The position numbers and the translations under genes are program-made. From positions 1-64,000 of the forward strand of contig NZ_LQOY01000260.1 in NCBI RefSeq assembly GCF_002101675.1: DNA of 64,000 bases, given 5' to 3'. The first letter of the stretch is position 1, and each line of letters opens with the position of its first letter. The notes below the pieces were generated by a model. That model had not been told where the DNA came from and ran no database searches. It was given only the letters and a program-made list of their open reading frames with translations. Shown one piece after another: positions 50,937-57,665 of this stretch. Source of the stretch: Mycobacterium gordonae (GTDB lineage: Bacteria; Actinomycetota; Actinomycetes; Mycobacteriales; Mycobacteriaceae).

Positions 50937-52202
50937 TTAGCCGACCCGTCGGCCGTCCCGCGCAACCCCCATCCGGTCGCGGAGGTAGACCTCGGCCAGG
51001 AACTGCTCGACGGCCACCGCGGTGTGCGCCGCGCGGACCGAGCCGAAGATGTCGAAAGCGTGCTGTGCCCGGGGCAATTCGGCGTACACCACCGGGTTCC
51101 GGCTGACCTCACGCAGCCGCTCGGTGAAGCTGCGCGCCTGCTCGACCGGGATCAGCGAGTCGTTGGTGCCGTGCAGGACGAAGAACGGCGGCGCGTCTTC
51201 GGAGATGTGGGTGATCGGTGAGGCGAGCCGGAAGGGCTCGGCAATCTCGTGCCGGCCCAGCTTGAAGACCCGCTTGGCCATCATGGCGTGCATCATCGGA
51301 TGCACCGCGTCGTCCCGGGTGAAGTCGTAGAACCCGTAGAAGGGGATCGCGGCCTGGACCCGGGTGTCCGCGTCTTCGAAGCCGGCCTGGAACAGCGGCT
51401 CGTTAGGGGTAAGGGCGGCAAGGGAAGACAGGTGTCCCCCGGCCGAGCCACCGGTGATGGCGATCCAGTCCGGGTCGCCGCCGTACTCCGCGATGTTCTG
51501 CTTCGTCCAGGCGATCGCCCGCTTCACGTCGACGATCTGGTCGGGCCAGGTCGAACGCGGGCTGAGCCGGTAGTTGACGGACACGCAGATCCACCCGAGT
51601 TCGGCCAGGTGGCTCATCAACGGATGTGCCTGGCCGCGCTTGTTGCCCACCATCCAGGCGCCGCCGTGCACCTGCAACAGCACCGGAGCCGGACCACCGC
51701 GCTCGAGGTCGGGCCGCCGCCAGATGTCGAGATGGTTGCGTGAGCCGAACTCCCCGTAGCTGATGTCCACGTCGTGCGCGTAGTCCCGCCAGATGCGGAG
51801 CATGCGCGCCGGACCGGGCTTCTTGGCGGTGGCGCCGTCGGGCGCCGCCCGCTTCCACAGGTCCCCGGCCTCGGTGCGCCGGTCGGGTCCCAGCCCTTCG
51901 TCCAGGGCAGCGGTCAGCGCCTCGTCAGCCGACCGGCCGGTCCGGTGCAGCCCGAGTAGCCCCAGTCCGGACACCGTTGCCAGCAACCAGCTGACCAGGT
52001 GCGTGCGGCCAGGCGCCCGAGGAGTTACCGCGGCGAGCGCGGCGAACTGCGCAGCAAGGGCCGGTACGGGAAGCTCGGTCGCGAACAGGCCGTAGCCGAA
52101 CGCATGGCCTGCCAAATACCCCCGCTTGCTCACCGGGCGGTAGCCGTTGACGGCGAACAACACCCCGGCTAAAGCCACGAATATCGCCGCTATCCGCTTC
52201 AT
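50937..52202 (-). CDS. HSL-type esterase/lipase with N-terminal membrane segments
   Basis: 421 residues. The first 110 residues contain about three hydrophobic helices. The catalytic domain has the oxyanion motif QVHGGAWMVG near 210, the nucleophile in ITGGSAGGHLSSLAAL (GxSxG, Ser near 282), the Asp in LHGTNDSLIPVEQA near 365 and the His in PRAQHAFDIFG near 393. It belongs to the hormone-sensitive-lipase group and resembles the LipO-type enzymes of M. tuberculosis, an inexact match. ATG at 52202 follows GGGAGGGG; an ORF extension to 52376 crosses intergenic sequence. Confidence 0.88.
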   Translation of the reverse strand: MKRIAAIFVALAGVLFAVNGYRPVSKRGYLAGHAFGYGLFATELPVPALAAQFAALAAVTPRAPGRTHLVSWLLATVSGLGLLGLHRTGRSADEALTAALDEGLGPDRRTEAGDLWKRAAPDGATAKKPGPARMLRIWRDYAHDVDISYGEFGSRNHLDIWRRPDLERGGPAPVLLQVHGGAWMVGNKRGQAHPLMSHLAELGWICVSVNYRLSPRSTWPDQIVDVKRAIAWTKQNIAEYGGDPDWIAITGGSAGGHLSSLAALTPNEPLFQAGFEDADTRVQAAIPFYGFYDFTRDDAVHPMMHAMMAKRVFKLGRHEIAEPFRLASPITHISEDAPPFFVLHGTNDSLIPVEQARSFTERLREVSRNPVVYAELPRAQHAFDIFGSVRAAHTAVAVEQFLAEVYLRDRMGVARDGRRVG

Positions 52203-52255
52203 CGACTTCCCCTCCCGTCGACCTCGGCCGCAATCGGCCGGATGGGTTTCCTTAA

Positions 52256-52264
52256 CTAACCTAA
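52256..52264 (-). promoter_or_regulatory. Candidate IdeR half-site upstream of the esterase
   Basis: On the minus strand TTAGGTTAG matches the first nine bases of the IdeR iron box (TTAGGTTAGGCTAACCTAA); the second half does not match. It lies 53 bp upstream of the start codon, a sensible place for regulation, but a half-site alone is weak evidence. Confidence 0.25.
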
Positions 52265-52354
52265 CCGCCCCGCTCGGGCATCTCTCAACCAGTTTCCCCC
52301 GCCGCACCGGTACCCCCGGCGTCATGAGTCTGCGTCGCCGTGCCGCTCCTCGCC

Positions 52355-52410
52355 GAGCAGACGCGGAAGCCCCCAAAAATGGCGAATTTTGGGCGCTTCC
52401 GCGTCTGCTC
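52355..52410. repeat. Long intergenic hairpin, copy 3
   Basis: GAGCAGACGCGGAAGC (52355-52370) and GCTTCCGCGTCTGCTC (52395-52410) pair perfectly over 16 bp, and after one mismatch CCCAAAA pairs with TTTTGGG. It lies between two minus-strand genes, downstream of dapC. Compared with copies 1 and 2 the arms changed on both sides in a compensatory way. Confidence 0.8.
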
Positions 52411-52422
52411 GCGGTAGAAAGG

Positions 52423-53508
52423 CTAGCTCAGGCGGGCGGCGGCGGCGTTGATGCGTTCGTCGGTGGCGGTCAGCGCGACACGGACGTGCCGGGCGCCGGC
52501 GGGACCGTAGAACTCCCCGGGCGCCACCAGGATGCCGCGGTCGGCCAGCCACCCCACCGTCTCCCGGCAATCCTGGGCACGGCTGGCCCACAGATAGAGA
52601 CCGGCCTCGGAATGGTCCACCGAAAAACCTGCGGCCCGCAGCGCCGGCAGCAGCACGGCGCGGCGCAGCGCATACCGCTCGCGCTGCACCTGCTCGTGCT
52701 CGTCGTCGTCCAGCGCAGCCACCATCGCGGCCTGCACCGGGGTCGGCACGATCATCCCGGCATGCTTGCGCACGGCCAGCAATTCGGTGACCACATCGGC
52801 GTCGCCGGCGACGAAGCCGGCCCGGTAGCCGGCCAGTGACGAGGTCTTGGACAGCGAGTGCACCGCCAACAACCCGGTGTGGTCGCCGTCGCACACCGAA
52901 GGGTGCAGCACCGAGAACGGTTGGGCATCCCACGCCAGCCCCAGGTAGCACTCGTCGGAGGCCACCAGCACGCCGCGTTCCCGGGCCCACCCCACGACCT
53001 TGCGCAGGTGATCGACGCCCAGCACCCGGCCCGTGGGATTGCTCGGCGAATTGAGATAGATCAGCGCCGGGGATTGCGGCCCGAGTTGGGTCAGCGAGTC
53101 CGCCCGCACTATCTGCGTCCCGGCCAGCCGCGCACCCACGTCGTAAGTGGGGTACGCCAGTTCCGGAACGACGACCACATCGGCGGCACCCAAGCCCAGC
53201 AGGGTCGGCAGCCACGCGATCAGTTCCTTGGTGCCGATGACCGGAAGCACGGCGGCCTCGGACAGACCGGTGACACCGAATCGGCGGGTCAGCGCGGCCA
53301 CGGCCGACTCCCGCAGCCGTGCGGTGCCGGCGGTGGCGGGGTATCCCGGCGCCGAACTGGCGGCCGCCAGCGCCTCGCGGATCAGTGGCGCGACCGGGTC
53401 CACCGGGGTGCCGACCGAGAGGTCGACGATGCCGTCCGGATGGGCCGCGGCCGTGGCCTTCGCCGCGGCCAGCGTGTCCCAGGGAAACTCCGGCAGCGAC
53501 GCCGACAC
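52423..53508 (-). CDS. dapC: Succinyldiaminopimelate transaminase (Rv1178-like)
   Basis: 361 residues, class I/II PLP aminotransferase. VDLSVGTPVDPVAP near 28-41, PSNPTGRVLG near 163, DECYLGLAWDA near 195 and the PLP lysine segment VHSLSKTSSLAGYRAGF near 225-240 are present. Rv1178 is annotated as the succinyl-DAP aminotransferase, although Rv0858c was also assigned this activity, so the exact substrate is not settled. GTG at 53508 matches the homologue's start SASLPEFPWDTL. It lies 20 bp downstream of fdxC. Confidence 0.9.
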   Translation of the reverse strand: MSASLPEFPWDTLAAAKATAAAHPDGIVDLSVGTPVDPVAPLIREALAAASSAPGYPATAGTARLRESAVAALTRRFGVTGLSEAAVLPVIGTKELIAWLPTLLGLGAADVVVVPELAYPTYDVGARLAGTQIVRADSLTQLGPQSPALIYLNSPSNPTGRVLGVDHLRKVVGWARERGVLVASDECYLGLAWDAQPFSVLHPSVCDGDHTGLLAVHSLSKTSSLAGYRAGFVAGDADVVTELLAVRKHAGMIVPTPVQAAMVAALDDDEHEQVQRERYALRRAVLLPALRAAGFSVDHSEAGLYLWASRAQDCRETVGWLADRGILVAPGEFYGPAGARHVRVALTATDERINAAAARLS

Positions 53509-53528
53509 CCGGCGTAGCTGTCGCGCGC

Positions 53529-53855
53529 TCAGTCGTCCTCGCCCTGCGGCGGCAAATCCTTGACCACTTGCGGGTCGTTCTCGGTCATACCGACCTTCGC
53601 CGCACCCCCCGGCGAGCCCAACTCGACGAAGAAGTCGGCGTTGATCTGGGTGTACTGACTCCACTGGTCGGGCACGTCGTCTTCGTAGTAGATCGCTTCG
53701 ACGGGGCAAACCGGTTCACATGCTCCACAGTCGACGCATTCGTCGGGGTGGATGTACAGCATCCGGGCGCCCTCGTAGATACAGTCCACCGGGCACTCTT
53801 CGATGCAAGCCTTGTCCTTGATATCGACGCAAGGCTGGGAAATCACGTACGTCAC
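53529..53855 (-). CDS. fdxC: Seven-iron ferredoxin FdxC
   Basis: 108 residues. Eight cysteines near the N-terminus: Cys9, Cys17, Cys21 and Cys25 (CIEECPVDC) and Cys40, Cys43, Cys46 and Cys50 (CVDCGACEPVCP), the pattern of ferredoxins with one 3Fe-4S and one 4Fe-4S cluster. These carry electrons to P450s and other oxygenases. The C-terminal tail (NADFFVELGSPGGAAKVG) is typical of actinobacterial FdxC. It precedes dapC in the same orientation. Confidence 0.96.
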   Translation of the reverse strand: MTYVISQPCVDIKDKACIEECPVDCIYEGARMLYIHPDECVDCGACEPVCPVEAIYYEDDVPDQWSQYTQINADFFVELGSPGGAAKVGMTENDPQVVKDLPPQGEDD

Positions 53856-54008
53856 GGACGTCTCCTCAACGTGTCCTCCATGAACGGGCTGCGGGGCGCG
53901 TCACCCCAGGGGCTTCTAAGGTGAGCGTTCGGTTACTGATACTAAACGTCGCAGATACAACTCCGGCAATTGGCACGCCCGTGGGACAGACCGCCGCTAT
54001 GAACCTTG

Positions 54009-54038
54009 TTGCATAGGTACGGTCGCCGCAGCTAAGGT
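54009..54038 (+). promoter_or_regulatory. Promoter of the PadR-fadH operon (leaderless)
   Basis: TTGCAT (54009-54014) and TAAGGT (54033-54038) with an 18-bp spacer form a plausible SigA promoter. The -10 ends 7 nt before GTG 54046, the spacing of a leaderless transcript, which supports that start over GTG 54037. Confidence 0.5.
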
Positions 54039-54045
54039 GCGCGGG

Positions 54046-54618
54046 GTGGCGCTGCCTCACGCGATCCTCATCTCGCTGTGCGAACAGACCGGTTCCGGCT
54101 ACGAATTGGCTCGCCGCTTCGATCGCTCGATCGGCTATTTCTGGAGCGCGACCCACCAGCAGATCTACCGGACACTGCGCGACATGGAGAGCAAGGGCTG
54201 GTTGCGCGCCACCATCGTGACCCAGCACGGTCGTCCCGACAAGAGGGTCTACACCGTCTCCGCGCGTGGCCGCGAAGAATTGGCGCGCTGGATCGCCGAG
54301 CCGCTGCAGCCGTCCCGGCCCGGGCGGGGTAATGGCTTGAGCGACAACAGCACCCGGGACATCGCGGTCAAACTGCGCGGGGCGGCCTACGGCGACATTG
54401 CTGCGTTGCGCGCCCAGGTCGACGCGTTGCGCGCGGAGCGGGCCGCGTCGCTGGAGACCTACCGCGGACTGCAGCGACGCACCTTCCCCGACACGTCCGC
54501 ACTGCGCGATGCCGCGCTGCACCAGTACCTGGTATTGCGCGGCGGCATCCGCGCCGAGGAAAGCGCCATCGAGTGGCTCGACGAGGTGGCCCGGGCACTG
54601 CAGGAGACAAAGCCTTGA
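54046..54618 (+). CDS. PadR-family regulator (Rv1176c-like)
   Basis: 190 residues. The winged helix is ALPHAILISLCEQTGSGYELARRFDRSIGYFW through the HQQIYRTLRDMESKGWLRATIV recognition region (about 2-60), with the wing RPDKRVYTVSARGREEL. A long C-terminal coiled-coil helix (about 120-185) dimerises (IAALRAQVDALRAERAASLETY). The stop overlaps the fadH start, so it is transcribed with, and likely controls, that operon. Confidence 0.92.
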   Translation: MALPHAILISLCEQTGSGYELARRFDRSIGYFWSATHQQIYRTLRDMESKGWLRATIVTQHGRPDKRVYTVSARGREELARWIAEPLQPSRPGRGNGLSDNSTRDIAVKLRGAAYGDIAALRAQVDALRAERAASLETYRGLQRRTFPDTSALRDAALHQYLVLRGGIRAEESAIEWLDEVARALQETKP

Positions 54619-56651
54619 CGTCGTACCCGAACCTGTTGTCTCCGTTGGACCTTGGCTGTATCACCCTGCGCAACCGGGTGGCGATGGGTTCCATGCACAC
54701 CGGGCTGGAAGACCGGGCCGGCCACACCGATCGGCTCGCCGAGTACTTCGCCGAACGGGCCCGCGGCGGCGTCGGACTCATCATCACCGGCGGGTACGCG
54801 CCCAACCGCACCGGATGGCTGCTGCCGTTCGCTGCGCAGCTGGTCTCGCCGGCCGAAGCCCGGCGCCACCGGCGCATCACCACGGCGGTACACGACGAGG
54901 GCGCCAAGATCCTGCTGCAGATCCTGCACGCGGGACGCTACGCCTACCACCCACTTTCGGTGAGCGCATCGTCAATCAAGGCTCCCATCAACCCCTTTCG
55001 CCCTCGGGCACTGACCGGCCGCGGCGTCGAATCGACCATCACCGATTACGTGCGGTGCGCGCAGCTGGCCGCCGACGCCGGCTACGACGGCGTCGAGATC
55101 ATGGGCAGCGAAGGGTATCTGATCAACCAGTTCCTGGCGCCGCGCACCAACAAACGCACCGATTCGTGGGGCGGCACGCCGCCCAACCGCCGCCGGTTCG
55201 CGGTCGAGATCGTGCGCCGAACCCGTGCCGCGGTGGGGCCTGACTTCGTCATCTGCTACCGCATGTCGATGGCCGACTACGTCGAGGACGGCCAGAGCTG
55301 GGAGGAAATTGTCGCGCTGGCAACCGAAGTCGAGGCCGCCGGCGCCACGCTGATCAACCCCGGGTTCGGCTGGCATGAATCGCGGATTCCGACGATCGTC
55401 ACCTCAGTGCCCAACAGTGGCTTCGTCGACATCAGCAGCGCGGTGGCCGAACGGGTCACCATCCCGGTCATGGCGTCCAATCGAATCAACATGCCCCAAG
55501 CCGCCGAGCAGATCCTGGCCGACACCGGTGTGCAACTGATCTCGATGGCGCGACCGCTGTTGAGCGACCCGGACTGGGTGCTCAAGGCGCGATCTGGCAG
55601 GGCAGGCGAGATCAATACGTGCATTGCCTGTAACCAGGCCTGCCTGGACCACGCCTTCGCCAAGAAGACGGTGTCATGCCTGCTCAATCCTCGGGCCGGA
55701 CACGAGACGACGTTGAGGTTGTCGCCGACGCGCCGGGCCCACTCGGTGGCCGTCGTGGGAGCCGGCCCGGCCGGACTCGCCGCCGCGGTCGGCGCCGCCC
55801 AGCGCGGACACCACGTCACCCTGTTCGACGCGAACGACTTCATCGGCGGCCAGTTCGACCTGGCACGCCGCATCCCCGGAAAGGAGGAGTTCGGTGAAAC
55901 GCTGCGCTACTTCGCCACGATGCTCGACAAACACCGCGTCGACGTCCGGCTCAACACCCGGGTCGCCGCCGCTGACCTCACCGGATACGACGATGTCGTG
56001 CTCGCCACCGGCGTCCTGCCGCGCCGGCCCCGCATTCCAGGGATCGACCACCCCAAGGTGCTGACCTATGCCGAGGCAATCACCGAGGTCAGCACGGTCG
56101 GCAGAACGGTCGCGGTGATCGGCGCCGGCGGCATCGGGTTCGACGTCAGCGAGCTGCTGGTCACCGATCAGTCGCCGACACTGAACGTCAAGGACTGGAG
56201 AGCCGAGTGGGGTGTGCTCGACCCGGGCCTCGATCCCGGCCAAGGTCGCACGGCGCGGGGCAGCCTGACCACTCCGTTGCCCGGGCCGCCGGCCCGCGAG
56301 GTCTATCTGTTGCAGCGCACCAAAGGGCCGCAGGGGACACGACTGGGCAAGACCAGCGGATGGGTGCACCGGGCATCGCTGCGAGCCAAGGGTGTCCGCC
56401 AGCTCTCCGGGGTGAGCTACGAGCGCATCAGCGACGACGGCCTGCACATCAGCGTCGGCAACAACGGGCCGCGGCTGCTGCCGGTCGACAACGTGGTGCT
56501 GTGTGCGGGCCAGGAGTCGGTGCGTGACCTACAGGGCGATCTGCGGCGCGTCGGCGTGGCCGCCCACGTCATCGGCGGCGCCGCGTTAGCTGCCGAGCTC
56601 GATGCCAAGAGCGCCATCCGGCAGGGCACCGAACTCGCGGCCCGGCTGTGA
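54615..56651 (+). CDS. fadH: NADPH-dependent 2,4-dienoyl-CoA reductase
   Basis: 678 residues. N-terminal old-yellow-enzyme barrel (1 to about 350) with FMN and substrate residues in LHAGRYAYHPLSVSAS and MGSEGYLINQFLAPRTNKRTD; a 4Fe-4S motif CIACNQACLDHAFAKKTVSC near 338-357; FAD site VVGAGPAGLAAAVGAAQRG near 385; NADPH site VIGAGGIGFDVSE near 510. It reduces unsaturated dienoyl-CoA in beta-oxidation. TTG at 54615 overlaps the PadR stop and matches the homologue's TSYP start. Confidence 0.94.
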   Translation: MTSYPNLLSPLDLGCITLRNRVAMGSMHTGLEDRAGHTDRLAEYFAERARGGVGLIITGGYAPNRTGWLLPFAAQLVSPAEARRHRRITTAVHDEGAKILLQILHAGRYAYHPLSVSASSIKAPINPFRPRALTGRGVESTITDYVRCAQLAADAGYDGVEIMGSEGYLINQFLAPRTNKRTDSWGGTPPNRRRFAVEIVRRTRAAVGPDFVICYRMSMADYVEDGQSWEEIVALATEVEAAGATLINPGFGWHESRIPTIVTSVPNSGFVDISSAVAERVTIPVMASNRINMPQAAEQILADTGVQLISMARPLLSDPDWVLKARSGRAGEINTCIACNQACLDHAFAKKTVSCLLNPRAGHETTLRLSPTRRAHSVAVVGAGPAGLAAAVGAAQRGHHVTLFDANDFIGGQFDLARRIPGKEEFGETLRYFATMLDKHRVDVRLNTRVAAADLTGYDDVVLATGVLPRRPRIPGIDHPKVLTYAEAITEVSTVGRTVAVIGAGGIGFDVSELLVTDQSPTLNVKDWRAEWGVLDPGLDPGQGRTARGSLTTPLPGPPAREVYLLQRTKGPQGTRLGKTSGWVHRASLRAKGVRQLSGVSYERISDDGLHISVGNNGPRLLPVDNVVLCAGQESVRDLQGDLRRVGVAAHVIGGAALAAELDAKSAIRQGTELAARL

Positions 56652-56865
56652 CCGGCGGCCGGGCCTTCGATTTCGCTCACCGCGAAACCGCGGTTTACAA
56701 GCTTCTGACCTGGGAATAGTTACATCCGCACACCGCCGTGCGATAACAATTTGCGTAGTAGCAAGTCCAGGGGGCCTGGTAGCCTTGACCGCAGACGGCA
56801 ACCGCTGGGCAGATGTCGTCGCCGTTGAAGCTAGCGGTGCAATAGTTGGGGAAGGTGTCCACAAT

Positions 56866-57198
56866 ATGAGGCTGTCGTTTATCGGAATGGGTGTCGCCGC
56901 GGGCGCCGCCGCCATGTCTTTGGGTCTGGGAGCCGGCGTCGCCTCGGCAGACCCGTTTGACGGAGTCGTCAACACCACCTGTAGTTACCCGCAGGTGATC
57001 GCCGCGCTGAACGCGACCAACCCGGGTGCGGCGGCTCAGTTCAACTCGTCGCCGATCGCTCAGAGCTATCTGCAGCGGTTCCTGGCGTCGCCGCCGCCGG
57101 CACGGGCACAGATGGCCGCGCAGCTGCAGGCCATGCCTGGGGCCGCGCAGTACATCGGCGTCGTCAGTGAAGTCGCCGGCGTCTGCAACAACTACTGA
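56866..57198 (+). CDS. Secreted TB8.4-like antigen (Rv1174c-like, hemophore-type fold)
   Basis: 110 residues. A signal peptide spans about 1-28 (GMGVAAGAAAMSLGLGAG, cut after ASA|DP). The mature protein has two cysteines (TTCSYPQVIAALNATNP and GVCNNY) that may form a disulfide and the helical repeat QSYLQRFLASPPPARAQM of hemophore-related proteins. The M. tuberculosis homologue is the low-molecular-weight T-cell antigen TB8.4. ATG at 56866 starts the signal peptide; an upstream extension is rejected. A strong terminator follows at 57210. Confidence 0.92.
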   Translation: MRLSFIGMGVAAGAAAMSLGLGAGVASADPFDGVVNTTCSYPQVIAALNATNPGAAAQFNSSPIAQSYLQRFLASPPPARAQMAAQLQAMPGAAQYIGVVSEVAGVCNNY

Positions 57199-57209
57199 GA
57201 GTTCTGATC

Positions 57210-57268
57210 CGCGGGCGTAACGTCGCGGCGTGACCCTCCGGGCACGCGGGCGTTACGCTCGCGTTTTT
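57210..57268 (+). terminator. Intrinsic terminator of the TB8.4-like gene
   Basis: CGCGGGCGTAACG (57210-57222) pairs with CGTTACGCTCGCG (57251-57263), 12 of 13 positions, and is followed at once by TTTTT (57264-57268). An inner GCGTG/CACGC stem closes the loop. Hairpin plus T5 tract 12 bp after the stop is a classic terminator, unusual for mycobacteria. Confidence 0.75.
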
Positions 57269-57655
57269 GCCTCCGCAGCACAGTCCGAACGCAACGACGC
57301 GGCGATGCCGAGGCCCAGGAGTATGGCAGGGTCTGCGGTCGCCGGGTGTAGCGCCAATCCGGCACTGAACCAGGACAGCGATGCTGATCTCGACCAGCAT
57401 GAGTGCCGAACCGACCGTGAGAACACGAACGCCGCGTCCCGTCGACGGCCGCGCGCGGCCGAGGACTACCGCGAGCGCGAGGGTTCCCCGGACGATCAGC
57501 AAGGCCTGTAATCGCACCGCGCCGGCGTGTCCGGAAAGGTGCGAAACCAGCGCCGCGCCACTGCTCTCGATGCCGGCCGGCGGCGATACCACCAGTGAAC
57601 TGGTGAACAACACCGCGAAGGCCACAGCTGCCAGAAGCGGAACGCGACGGCTCAC
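57253..57655 (-). pseudogene. Small membrane protein gene, probably frameshifted
   Basis: GTG at 57655 encodes VSRRVPLLAAVAFAVLFTSS and about 75 more residues with two to three membrane helices (LQALLIVRGTLALAVVLG, VLTVGSALMLVEISIAVL). The frame then becomes arginine-rich and unlikely (RIGATPGDRRPCHTPG). One base over, the membrane-like sequence WFSAGLALHPATADPAILLG continues to a stop at 57253-57255. A single-base change near 57380 would explain this. It is 10 bp downstream of fbiC on the same strand. Family not recognised; the frameshift could be real or a sequencing error. Confidence 0.5.
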
Positions 57656-57665
57656 GTTCGTCGGG

